Positions 10,861 to 22,658 of a stretch of DNA of 64,000 nucleotides are shown piece by piece (position 1 is the stretch's first letter; each line of letters starts with the position of its first letter). Source of the DNA: Phyllostachys edulis (lineage: Eukaryota > Streptophyta > Magnoliopsida > Poales > Poaceae); the NCBI GenBank assembly GCA_036346405.1, contig CM070548.1:64752877-64816876 (forward strand). The letters are read 5' to 3'. A program made the position numbers and the translations under genes. Under the pieces are notes generated by a model. It searched no databases and was not told the DNA's origin. It was given only the letters and a program-made list of their open reading frames with translations.

Positions 10861-11224
10861 AGGTGGACAAGGGCGAAGAGGATAAGGCATATGATTTTCT
10901 TCCTAGGGAGGACGGTGGATGCAGAGCGTACGAACAGAATGCTCATATCGGATGTCCTCACTGTATCATTATCCACCATGTAACTTCAATGGGAGAAAGA
11001 ATGCTATTGTTTCCTTGAGGTCTGAAAATCGAACAAATCCAAAATGATGCATGAGTATCATTGACTAAGGTTGTCATGGCGCTCTGGCAATTCGTGGCGA
11101 GCCCGGGGCACCAGGACGCCTAGGTATAGGGTCAAACATAAAACTCTATGTTAGAAAATAGAAAGCTTACAAAAGAAGTAAAGAACTAATTGAACTATTG
11201 AAATGTGAATGTGGTAAGACTCAC

Positions 11225-11516
11225 GAGGACTCTTCTCTTTCCTTTGCATCTTTGCTAGTGTGGTATTGAAGCAAGCACAAGTATGCTCATAGTCATCGAC
11301 TAGGATGTCAATGGTAGACAACAAATTTTCATCACTACTAAACATCTTCATCACCACTTCATTAAAAATATTCCGTATAGCTGTTGCATGATTAATGTCA
11401 CTTTCCAAGATTCTAAAAAATCTTTGTGAATTCAAAAACAAAGCAGCCCCATGTAACTTTTGCTCCATTTGATCCTCCCACCGACGATGAACAATCTCCA
11501 TGATCCCCTCCAACCA
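11225..11516 (-). pseudogene. hAT transposase piece C (downstream part)
   Basis: The minus-strand frame reads LEGIMEIVHRRWEDQMEQKL, then HGAALFLNS, then a long helical stretch ending LAKMQRKEKSP, where a GTGAGT donor follows at 11224-11219. The RRW-x3-QM and LHGAALFLNP-type words are diagnostic for the plant hAT transposases that follow a DUF659 domain. It belongs to the same gene as pieces A and B, which lie 5 and 15 kb away because of insertions. Confidence 0.7.
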
Positions 11517-12539
11517 GCAGCCCCATGTAGCTAATCTAAAATCCTGTCATTTTGTCTCTTCCCAAGTCCTTCTAGCTTCATTCTTTCTTCCTATTTCTCC
11601 TTGGGCTAAATGCTGATCAGTCTAGACCTGATCCGACTCACCCCGCTCCCGTGCATCCCTTTCCTGTTCCTCCGACCGGCCAGAAGAAGTCCAATGGTGC
11701 GGCCAGACCTCCTTAATCGATCAGAACAACTGTACCCTTTTCCACTTGTGTCTTTGCGTCGCCAGAGGGAGGGTCCAACATGGTGTGGTATATTGACCAT
11801 TAATAGCAGTCACCCAAGATGTCATTCAGCTGCCCTATGCTTCCCATGCCGTCAACTGCACAAACCACTCTTCCTCGTTGGTTGTGCCAAGGTGCATGTA
11901 CATATTCGCTCCAAGTCCCATATTGCCTTTCTTTGCCATTCCAGTGCTAGCCTCACTTTCTTCCTCCTCCAAGAGAGCTTGAGCTCCATTCAGGCCCAAG
12001 CACTTGCCTCGGTCGAGCGCCGCCGCATCATCCCCGCCTTCGCCGTTGACAACCATCAGTAAGGCTACTTCGGCATTGTGGGCATCCGCTCACACCCATG
12101 CCCAAAGTGGTGTTTCCCCAAAATTAACTCTATTCCCTGATTCGTAGGAACTGCCTTTGATACATCTCTTTTTCCATTCGACTAGGACACTTCAAGACCT
12201 TCCAGAAGAACCATCTGCCTGCTTCCACGGAGCAACCTTGAAGATTAAAGACTACTCACTTTCCTCAAGCCACCACTGTAGCCCAGAGTCCTCTCGCTAT
12301 CGCGATCCACTGTCAACGGCTCAATTTCGGCTAGCCCATTCCCCAGTTCCGTACTGGTAAGTTCTTAGTGGCCAAATACTCTTCCTAGTTTGAGCCACCT
12401 TGTTCCTTCTCTGTTGTTTCTCTGGTTCTTCCTCTGGCTGTTTTACTGGTTCGTTCGATTGCGACACCGCAGTCGAACCTTTGCTTAATTCAACCGCTGT
12501 TGTGTAGTCGAGTACTCCTCCCATTTGACTACGCACGGT

Positions 12540-13340
12540 TAACACTCCCGCGACCTCCCATTTTACAAAGGCCACCCTCGTGATCGCGACCTCCCATTTT
12601 ACAAGGACCACCCATATGGTCACAACCTCCCATTTTACAAGGACCACCCATATGGTCACAACCTCCCATTTTACAAAGACCACCCATCGGGTCACGACCT
12701 CCCTCTTTGCAAAGACCACCCTCTTGGTCACGACCTCTCTAGGTCATAGCGCCTCCACGACCTCTCCTGGTTGTAACACTCCCACGACCTCCCTAGGTCA
12801 CAATACTTCCAGGACCTCCCTAGCTCACAGTACTTCTAGGACCTCCCTTGGTAACAGTACTTCCAAGGCCTCCCAGTCACAAGATGCTTCTAGGACCTCC
12901 CAGTCCAAGATGCTTCCTGACCTCCCTTGGTGCAGTATTCGGACCTCCCAGTCATGGTACTTCCAGACCTCCCACAGTAACAAGATTTCCAGACCTCCCA
13001 GTCCAAGATGCTTCCAAGACCTCCCTGGTGCAGTGCTTCTCGGACCTCCCCAGTCACAAGATGCTTCAGGACCTCCCTGCACAATGCTTCTCGAACCTTC
13101 CAGTCACAAGATTTCCAGACCTCCCTGTAACAAGATTTCGGGACCTCCCAGTCACAAGATTTCCAGATCTCCTAGGTCACAATAATTCCACGACCTCCCG
13201 AGTCACAAGATTTCCTCCACGCGTCCCGGTCGTAGCATTCCTACGACCTCCCAGCCGTATCCTTCTGCCACCACTGCAACCTCGACGACTTCCATAGCTT
13301 CGACCACCGTAGCTACTACGACCACTGCCTGGTTTTAAGT
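12540..13340. repeat. Degenerate GACCTCCC minisatellite (second tract)
   Basis: It begins with a 41-42 bp unit (CCTCCCATTTTACAAGGACC with CACCCATATGGTCAC), three to four copies at about 12585-12700. It then decays to shorter CCAGACCTCCCAGT-type units with CACAAGAT interspersed. The motif vocabulary is the same as at 8.0-8.7 kb. Confidence 0.8.
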
Positions 13341-15353
13341 TCCTCTGCGACCGTCGCCTGGCCGTAAATTTCCCCACGACTAGTACCTAGTCGTAAGCCT
13401 TTCTATTACCATCCCTGGTCATAAGTTCTTCTACGACCAGTCTCTCGTCGATGGGGCTTACAGGCAGGTAGGCCCGGTCGATCAGAGAGTCTCCCACGCC
13501 CTATTTAAAGTTATGGTCTGGTCGTTCTGTTGAGTTGTTATTAGATATGTTGCTTTCAGTCGAAGTGTATTTGTTGGTTGAATGTATTTGGAATTATTGG
13601 ATGTTATTTGGTTGTTTTCAGTCGTTCTGGAATTCAATCGTATTATGCGTAATTAGCATCGAAAGATATAATGGAACAGCAACCCCAGTAAGGACAGGAT
13701 TGCCAGGATATTGAACAAGATGATTATCAGCACATTGAACGAGATTATTACCAGGATATCGAGAAGGGCGAATATCAGGATATAGAGCTCTATCAGAACC
13801 TCAACCAAGGAGAGTCAACACTTTAATCATATTGCACCTACACTTTGCAAATTATGTTGCTTTAAATTATGAAACTGCATTGCTATATTTTATCAAACTA
13901 TATTGGTCTAGCTCATAGTTAATGCCTTAACAATAATTGTGTATAAACTACCCAACCTTGAATTTGGACATAATCCTTTGTCACCCTAGACTTAATGGAT
14001 TACATACTAGCAAATAGGTCTGTATCTAAGTGTCATGCTTAGCCTTGCTTAGATACATTGTCATGCGGGCATTGAACTGCCCGACCACAATCATTAAAAA
14101 TGTTTTGAAAGTGATTTGGGTCAGTCGAGGCTAGGAGCCTGGCTGGTATGTTGGACTAAAGAATATTTTCAAAACAAAGCAAAACCTGAAAACTGTTTTC
14201 GACTCGGGTGGTTGGAAAGAGTGGCTGGTGTCGGGGGCATGAGAGAATGTTGGTATGTGGATGTACCACCCGAGTCAATTAAGGATCGAATGTTAGAATG
14301 ACCTCTCATGCAAAAACAGTGCAACCACAAGTCCATAATGTGTACGACCTGGCAAACTAATTTGCTCGCCTTGGCGTGGCCTCGCCATTGGGGGAATGTG
14401 GCATGGATAAAGGGGAAAGAAGCCACTGGAAAACCACACGGCGAAAGAGGGGGGCCTCCTGGAAGAGCTTGGCTCTAGGCAGTGGAAACCTTAGTGAGTG
14501 GGGTTGCGTCGAGGATTGAGCATTGTAAAGGCCTTGTGATAATCTCACCTTGATTCACATGTCCAAGGAAACATGTGTATATATCAAGACGATTACCTCT
14601 TGTGGGTAAAGTGTGCAAACTTTACAGAGTAAGAAAACTATCTAGATAGCCGTGCTCACGGTCAAGAGCGGTGCTGAGAACTTGCTTGATATAGCTTTCA
14701 GTTTTATAAAACAATTTGTGGATGGAAAGGAAAGATGGGGTGGGACCCCAGGGATTTGAGAAAGCCTGGTTGGGGACCAGTGGTAAATACGGGATAGCCC
14801 GAGCCTTGGGTGGATGGAGCCACTCAATGGTATATGAGGTGGGACCTCCACTAGTACTTTACAAGATGAAAACTCATTTATGAAAGCAGATTTGTTAAAA
14901 TGCTAAGTCTCGGGATTTTCTATTACTTATCTATTTCAAACTCAGCTTTGTGCAAATAAAAGAACTCTCAAACTTCCTTGATTAGCCCTGCATCTATATG
15001 ATTTGCATTGTGTGTTGGCTCGCGAGTACGGTTGTGTACTCAGGCTCGTCCAATATAATCTTTTCAGACCCAAGCGATCAAGACCCCTACCAGTACTACT
15101 CAGAGGCTGAACCAGATAGTGGTGAAGATGATGAAGCTTAGGCTGGGACCCCCCAGTCGCTTGCCTATTGGCAGAGTGAATGGATCCACTACGACTTGTT
15201 TTACCTCTGCACTTATCTTCGTTTCTATACTCTGATTTTTGTAAGATTTCTACTTCGTGGCTCTTTTGTAAAACGATTGGTTGCACGGCTTGATATATAT
15301 GTAATATATTATGGGCTTGCACTGTGCATATCGAGTACTATTCACATTGAGCA

Positions 15354-15600
15354 AGGTTCACGATCAGTTGGCTTACAACCGCTAACAGATGTCTTACGAC
15401 CACCCCTAGCCGCTCTAGAACCACTACCAGATGACTCACGACCACCCCTAGCTAGTCTAGGACCACTACCAGATGTCTCACGACCACCCCTAGCTGGTCT
15501 AGGACCACTACCAGATGTCTCACGACCACCTCTAGCTAGTCTAGGACCACTACCAGATGTCTCACGACCACCCCCAGATGGTCTACACCCACTACTTGGT
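15354..15600. repeat. 42-bp tandem repeat, about five copies
   Basis: ACGACCACC starts at 15396, 15438, 15480, 15522 and 15564, an exact 42-bp period. The unit contains CTAGTCTAGGACCACTACC and AGATGTCTC. Because 42 is divisible by three, both strands stay open (a GPLPDVSRPPLA-like repeat on +), which produces spurious ORFs. Confidence 0.95.
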
Positions 15601-16065
15601 GTCACATGACCTCCTCAGGACCTTCCTCGGAACCTCTCCAGGACCACTCCTCAAGACCTCTTTAGAACCTCTCCAGGACCACCTCAGGACCTCCCGCGAC
15701 CTCCTCCGGACCTCCCTTCAGGACCTCCCGTGACCTCCTCAGGACCTCCTCAGAACCTTTCCCAGGACCACTCCTCAGGACCTCCCGCGACCTCCTCAGG
15801 ATCTATTTCCCCGGACCTTCTCGGGACCTCCCTTCAGGGCCTCCCTAGGACCTCCCTTGACCTCTAAAGGACCACTCCAGGATCTCCACGATACCACTAC
15901 AGTATTTCCATGGGACCTCTTCAAGACCTTCTTAGGATCTCCTCAGGACAACTCCAGGACCCCCTTGGGACTTCTTCAGGACTTCTCTAGGACCTTCAGG
16001 ACCACCCCAAGTCCTCCCTAGAACCTCTCCGGGACCACCCCAGGACCTCCTCTACAACCAGGTGT
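15600..16065. repeat. Short-unit CAGGACCTCC degenerate repeat
   Basis: Continuous AGGACCTCC/AGGACCACTCC words with variable spacing directly follow the 42-bp array. They look like a third, more eroded tract of the same repeat vocabulary. Confidence 0.7.
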
Positions 16066-16549
16066 GGTCGTAGACTTAAACCGGCGTTCCCTACACGACA
16101 CGGCCATAACCATCGGTCATTACCTGGTCGTAGGCCTACTTTGGGCTGACTATGGGTATTGTTCAAGACCGAGGAACAAGAAAGCTACAGGGATAGTTAT
16201 GAGTATTGATCAAGACTGAAGATCAAGAGGGCCAAGAACTAGGTCGCGAGCCCACAGTCAATTACTGGTGGGCATATCGTGGGAGTTCCACGTGTCCTTT
16301 TGCACTACGGTTTGCCACTGCTGACCTCTGAAAGATATTTGGCCTATTCGGCCATTCTGCAAGTCAAAAGCCGTAAGGTATATTTACGCTTTGTTTAAAA
16401 TTATGCAATATGTTTAAAATTATGCAATATCTTTACACTTTCGTGATAGGTGTTTGAACCAACAATGTAACTGTGTGTGTCAGCTACTTATCCAGGGAAC
16501 GACACAACTATACACAGTGGGTCCCAAGTTCCAAATTTGGGGTCTGACA

Positions 16550-16658
16550 GTGATGCTCTTATGTAATCTTCCACAATATTCCAAAATGTCGTAGAGAGCA
16601 CAACATCAGACACATTCTTCCAAGTTAGAGTTTTCCCCAATTTGGACCTAGACCAATT
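16550..16658 (-). pseudogene. hAT transposase piece B
   Basis: A 109-bp segment stranded between the LTR-derived insertion and the copia element. On the minus strand it reads WSRSKLGKTLTWKNVSDVVL followed by STTFWNIVEDYIRAS. This is the hAT block with the FW-x2-VED motif that links the DUF659 core (piece A) to the RRW-QM block (piece C). Confidence 0.75.
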
Positions 16659-17367
16659 TGAAGAGATACAGGTAGGCTACGCTAGCTGGCAATTCAAAAA
16701 AATTTACCACATAAACCAAGAAACCATGCAAGCAAGAGATCATAGATCATTACCACCAGACGTGCAGTGCAGTAGAAAAAGAGTTGCAGTAGCCTGATCC
16801 AACGTAGAGCGCGTTGATGTAGTGGTCGTAGTCGATCGTCCAGTGTCCTCTGCGTCGATTGTCTCCTCCAGCAGCCAATCACGTTTCTTGCGAAGTCGTG
16901 GATCGTCCCTAAGCGCAACAGCAACAGCAGTAGCACCTCTACGGTATCTACACGTCCAGGGAAGGAACACCTCATGCCGGTGTGATAGCACCAACTCGCA
17001 CGGTAGGGCTCTCTCGAGAAGATGGCGGCTAGGGTTTCGGTGGAGCAACTCACATTGTTCGTCTCTCGTTACGTGTGTTTCCCAACAGCCTCATGCATCT
17101 CCTTAGATAGAGCCCATGATGGATCATATCCGGACACGTTTGTTCCAACCCGTTAAGTGTGTGACCCGTTAGGTTCATGCGTAATCGGTTGAGACTCGGA
17201 AACTCCTTTCCAATCACGAGTCGTTAGCGGCTCCTAGCAGGACATAATGATTCCTGAATACACATGAATAATATCAGATGAGCCTTAATGCAATATGATC
17301 TACGACTAGGTCCTTATCACTTGCGACCAGCTCGTATCTCTATACGACTAGTTCATATTTAGTCATG
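16659..17367 (-). repeat. Copia 3' LTR, truncated
   Basis: About 0.7 kb matching the 21909-22600 part of the 5' LTR (GGTAGGCTACGCTAGCTGGC and what follows), with a modest number of substitutions and small indels. The match stops at about 17367, where the sequence jumps directly into the reverse transcriptase frame. Confidence 0.85.
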
Positions 17368-20030
17368 AAACCTTTCTTGGAATCTTGCATGTTGAACCGC
17401 TTCAACACCCTGTCTATGTACATATCTTGGCTTAATCCAATTAGCCTTTTAGATCTATCTCTATAGATCGTTATGCCCAAGATATATGCTGCATCTCCTA
17501 AATCTTTCATTGAGAAACTGTTTCTTAATGAAGTTTTAACAGATTCAAGCATTGGAATATCATTTTTAACCAGTAGTATGTCATCCACATACAATATCAG
17601 AAACCCAAGCTTGCTCCCACTAACTTTCGTGTAAACACAAGGTTCTTCTTCGTTCTTGATGAAGTCAAACCCTTTGACCACTTCATCAAAACAAATATTC
17701 CAATTCCGAGATGCTTGCTTTAGTCCATAGATGGATTTCTTAAGCTTGCATACCTTTCTTGCTTCCTTTGGATCGACAAAACCCTAAGGCTGTGTCATGA
17801 ACACATCCTTACTTAGGTTTCCATTTAGGAAAGCCGCTTTGACATCTATTTGCCATATATCATAATTGAAATATGTATCAATAGCTAGAATGATCCGGAT
17901 AGACTTAAGCATCATGACAGGCGAGAAGGTTTCATCATAATCAACACATTGAATTTGTTTGAAACCCTTTGCGACCAGTCGTGCCTTATGAATGTGAACA
18001 TTTCCATCCATATCTATCTTTTTCTTAAAAATCCATTTGCACTCAATGGTTTGAACACCATCAGGTGCATCAACCAAGTTCCAAACTTGATTATCATGCA
18101 TGGACTTTATCTCAGATCTCATGGCTTCAAGCCATGACTCAGAGTCTGGGTCTACCATCGCTTTCGTATAAGTTTTAGGCTCATTATTATTCAATAATAA
18201 AACGTCATGCCCATAACTTATAGGCTATTGGCGTGGCCTTTTAGATCTCCATGGGGCTTATGCCTTATCTACAGGTTCAACAACATTTTGTTAATCCTGT
18301 AGAGGTTCAGCAGGAGTTGAAACATTTTTGGATAGTTCCCGAATTTCTTCGAGTTGCACCTTGCTCCCACTGACTCCTTTGGAGAGAAACTCTTTCTCCA
18401 AGAAGACACCATTTCAGACAACAAACACTTTGTTATCGACTCGATTATAAAAATAATATCCTTTAGTTTCCTTAGGATACCCCACAAAGAAGCACTTATC
18501 AGACTTAAGTGTGAGTTTATTAGACGTCAAACGTTTTACATAAACCTCACAACCCCATATTCTGAGAAAAGATAATCCAGGACACTTCCCAGTCCATATC
18601 TTATACGGTGTCTTCTCTACAGTTTTTGATGGAACCCTATTTAAAGTGAAAGCCGCTATTTCCAAAGCGTATCCCCAGAATTGCAATGGAAGATCAGATT
18701 GGCTCATCATTGATCGAGCCATGTCCAACAATGTTCGATTTCGTCGTTCAGACACCCCATTCCATTGAGGTGTTCCCAGCGAAGTGAGTTGTGGAATAAT
18801 TTCACACTTCTTTAGATGATCACCAAACTCATGGCTCAAATATTCACCTCCACGATCAGATCATAGATATTTGATTGTCTTGCCAAGTTGATTCTGCACT
18901 TCATTCTGAAATTCTTTAAACTTTTCAAAGGATTCCGACTTATGCCTCGTCAAATAAACATAGCCATATCTACTGAAATCATCATAAAAGTTATGAAGTA
19001 CTAAAACCACCTCTGGTCAGAGTGCTCATTGGTCTGCATACATCCGAATGTATTACGACTAGTAGATCACTCGTCCTCTCACCTCTGGTCATGAAAGGCG
19101 CTCTTGTTATCTTGCCAAGTAAACAAGATTCACATGTTTCCAATGATTCAAAATCAAATGAGTTTAGAAGACCATCTTTATAGAGCTTCATCATGCGCTT
19201 CTCATTTATATGACCAAGACAACAATGCCAAATAAAAGTGGGATTCAAATAATTAGGTCGAAGTCTCTTAGCATTTATGTTATAGACAGACATATCCTTA
19301 AGATTTAAAACATACAATCCATTCACCAATGGAGCATGGTCATAAAGCATATCTTCAAAATAAATTGAACAACAATTGTTCTTTATTATGAACTCATAAC
19401 CTTCTGCTCCTAAACAAGAAGTAGAAATAATGTTTTTGCTTGCGGCTAGAACATAATAACAATTATTTAGTTCCATAACTAATCCTGAGGGTAAAGCTAA
19501 TGGTAAAGCGTCAATAGCTAATGCAGCAACTCTTGCTCCATTGCCCACACGAAGATCAACATCTCCTCTTGCCAAACTTCTACTCTTTATTAGTGCCTGC
19601 ATCGAATTGTAAATATGAGCAACCAATCCGGTATCAAATACCCAAGAACTGGTTGGAGAAGTGGCAAGATTAATTTCTATAACATTTATACCTGAACTGG
19701 AAGTCTTACTTCCTTTGTTCTTTTTCATTTCTACTAAGTACTTCTTTCAATTTCTCTTCCAATGCCCAGTCTTATGACAATGGTAACATTCTGTGTCAGG
19801 CTTAGGACCCAGCTTAAGCTTCTTAAGCTTAGCCTTGAGACTCTCGATCTCATCTTGAGTCTTTCCTTTGCCTTTTTCCTTTCCTGACTTACCATTCTTC
19901 TTGAAGCTAGTAGTCTTTTGAACCATCATCACATGATTGAAACTTTTCTTGATGCTCCCCTCAGCACCTTTAAGTATGCCATGCAACTCGGTCACTGACT
20001 TCTCTATGCCATTCATATGAAAATTTAGTA
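17366..20030 (-). pseudogene. Copia pol: protease, integrase, reverse transcriptase
   Basis: Minus-strand pieces in polyprotein order. A zinc-knuckle CYHCHKTGHW lies near 19790, and its last cysteine codon is replaced by a stop. The protease region SSWVFDTGLVAHI has DTG for the catalytic triad. GAG-pre-integrase has WHCCLGHINEKRM. The integrase core has GTPQWNGVSERRNRTLLDMA and the following WGYALE. Reverse transcriptase has ECKWIFKKK, DVKAAFLNGN and the catalytic LYVDDILLV at about 17591-17580. The frame ends after MQDSKKGF, where LTR sequence begins, so RNase H is lost. Several stops and frameshifts separate the blocks. It is non-functional. Confidence 0.9.
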
Positions 20031-20058
20031 CGACAGGCTCAAAGCTAGCAGGGAGTGA

Positions 20059-20559
20059 TTAGAGAATCACATCAGTAGCCAACTCTTGACTAAGAGGAAA
20101 ACCAAGCTTTTCCAAGCTCTCAATGTGATCAATCATCTTGATCATATGAGGACTGACTGGGTTGCCTTCCAACAGCCTACAAGAAAACAATGCCTTGGAG
20201 ATAATATACCTCTCTGCCCTTGCTTGATCTTGAAACATACCTTTCAGGCCCACAATCATATTGTAAACGTCTGTGGTCTCATATTGCTTCTGAAGCTTAG
20301 AGTTCATAGTTGCAAGCATAAGACAGTGCACATCGACTGCGTCATTGCAATGCTTCTCATAAGCATTCTTTTCAGCTCGAGTAGCATCGGCATTCGGTTC
20401 CTCGGGATAGGGACCCTCCAAAACATATGCCTTCTTTTCTTGTTTGAGAACAATTCTCAAATTACGAAACTAGTCAATGAAGTTGGTTCCATTTAGTTTT
20501 TCTTTCTCAAGAATAGATCGCAAATTAAAGGTAGGTGCAAAAGAAGTAGTAGGTGTCAT
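20059..20559 (-). pseudogene. Copia gag (UBN2-type)
   Basis: The ATG at 20559 opens MTPTTSFAPTFNLRSILEKE and the frame continues with KLNGTNFID. A TAG at 20470-20472 then replaces the expected tryptophan of the FxxWxRNL motif. The rest reads KAYVLEGPYPEEP and AERYIISKALFSCRL, typical copia capsid words. A second stop ends this piece at 20059. Gag would assemble the cytoplasmic virus-like particle. Confidence 0.85.
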
Positions 20560-21894
20560 GATCTACAACAGAAATATATACAAAAATTCAGCACTATGTT
20601 TATGTAAGATCTTCTATTAAACACTTTAATAAAAGATACTCCCACTATATGTTCTAAACCATGTTTCCCTCTAACATCATATAGTGGGTTCAGGATCCAT
20701 AAATCATTAAGTCCTGGTGAGCTTTGGCATCACTGTTAGAAACCTAGCGATTTTAGGTAGGCAATCTCTTGCTAATCATAACACATATGACTCTTATTTG
20801 TTGGGTGACATCTTTATGCCCCGGCGACCAACATTATGCCCCAAGGCCCAAAATTGTTCTGATAGCCTTGTCAAGTCAAATCAACACTATGCATGTGGGT
20901 GTCCGACACCCACCCCATCTTATTAAGATAGTTAATGGCATCGTACTTTGGTAGACCTGCCAATTAACGATTAAAATCGTGGCAGGCGCAACAATTGGAA
21001 AGGCATCAATTTTACTTAATTTTTCTTGAGGGATACTATTATCATGTTAAAACATCTAATGATAAAACATGATCAATAGCATAACATTAATAAAATAAAT
21101 ATTCACAGATAATCATATTAAACTGTGAAATAGTATGGCCTTTATCATGACGATCTCTATCACCATGCTTCCTGTCCTCCGACCATCATGCTTGAAATCT
21201 CCGATCGCATTCATCTACTAAGCAATTACTCCTAAAAGCTAGTAATGAATTACGTAGGATAATATCAAGCATCGCATGTTGGCACGTAGAGCGTTATACA
21301 ATAATATGTAGCTCGACGGCTATATCACAACATGACACGCAGGACATGAAAATCTATACATGCATCGCATACACAATGAGCCATACTAATCACATCAACC
21401 CCTGCAAAAATGAGTTATGCATAGAATCCAATTCTATTGGGTGACATGAACACATAATACTATAACGCGCGGTACGAATACCTAGCACGCTGGTCGAGGG
21501 TAGCGCGCTCAAATGTTTTTTCTGGGACATGAATCTCATTCATGTAATCGAGCCTTGGAAATCATCAGATTAATTATATTAACCCTATTCTGAACCAATC
21601 TGATCACTGTATTGATACAACCACGCACTACAGCATACTCCGATGGCGGAATTCCGACCGGTAGGAGTATCATGCAATGTGGTCATAAACAAGCCGAGTA
21701 ATCATATGGTGCTCATACCTCCCGCAAACCCATTTACTATCGCCGAAAATCGATCGATCTTATCGACCAGTGCCTAGATCGTTCCATCCATATGAACCAA
21801 TCTAGGTTACCAGACCTGATCAGTAATAGATCCAATCTACTACTGCCACATATCAATTATATGCAATTGATCTAGATCAAAAACTACGCAAGAT

Positions 21895-21907
21895 GGCTGT
21901 GATACCA
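21895..21907 (-). other. Copia primer-binding site (initiator Met tRNA)
   Basis: On the minus strand TGGTATCACAGCC lies two bases after the 5' LTR end. It differs by one base from the usual plant TGGTATCAGAGCC complementary to tRNA-iMet. Confidence 0.8.
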
Positions 21908-22658
21908 CTGAAGGGATACGGGTAGGCTACGCTAGCTGGCAATTAAAAAAAATTCTACCATGTAAACCAGGAAACCATGCAAGCAAGAGATCATAGATCT
22001 TTACCACCAAACGTGCAGTGCAGCGGAAAAAGAGTTGGAGTAGCCTGATCCAACGTAGAGTGCGTCGATGTAGTGGTCATAGTTGATCGTCCAGTGTCCT
22101 CCACGCCGATCGTCTCCTCCAGCAACCAATCACGTTCCTTGCGAAGTCGTGGATCATCTACGGTATCCACACGTCCAGGGAAGGAACACCGAATGTCGGT
22201 GTGCTAGCACCAACTCGCACGGTAGGGCTATCTCGAGAAGATGGTGGCTAGGGTTTCGGTGGAGCAACTCACGTTGTCCGTCTCTCGTTACGTGTGTTTC
22301 TCAACAGCCTCATGCATCTCCTTATATAGAGCCCATGACGGATCATATCCGAACACGTTTGTTCCAACCCGTTAAGTGTGTGACCCGTTAGGTTCATGCG
22401 TTCATGCGTAATCGGTTGAGACTCGGAAACTCCTTTCCGATCATGAGTCGTTAGCGGCTCCTAGCAGGACATAACGATTCCCGAATACACACGAATAATA
22501 TCGGACGAACTTTAATGCAATATGATCTATGACTAGATCCTTATCACTTGCGATCAGCTCGTATCTCTATACGACTAGTTCATATTTAGTCATGACCAGT
22601 TCGTAACTCCTTACGACCAGTTAGTGATCGTGTTCGACCAGCCTACGACCAGCTCGTA

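Larger units (their letters stand above)
11520..16549 (+). mobile_element. LTR-derived insertion in the hAT element
   Basis: The right end is LTR-like, TTTGGGGTCTGACA (ending at 16549), with flank GTGAT. The 13.5-15.3 kb part follows the same order as the 3' half of the solo LTR at 48093-51248: a GTAAAGTGTGCAAACTTTAC motif, then GCCGTGCTCACGGTC, then a GCGAGTACGG/GTGTACTC stem. A CTATTTAAAG box at 13500-13509 is a possible promoter. It carries two minisatellites. I could not place its left end exactly (between about 11517 and 11620) or find the matching GTGAT. It may be a solo LTR near 5 kb or a composite of fragments. No gag or pol was seen. Confidence 0.5.

Noticed and set aside
12570..12580. 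GTGAT in CTCGTGATCGCG as the left duplication of the LTR-derived insertion
   Set aside because: It lies inside the minisatellite and is not followed by an LTR-like start, so it is probably chance.
12580..13297. ORFs of 149-201 codons
   Set aside because: Repeat translation of the second GACCTCCC tract, with different repeats in each frame.
13500..13509. CTATTTAAAG as a TATA box
   Set aside because: Plausible as an LTR promoter, but the LTR boundaries are unknown. Mentioned in the element entry only.
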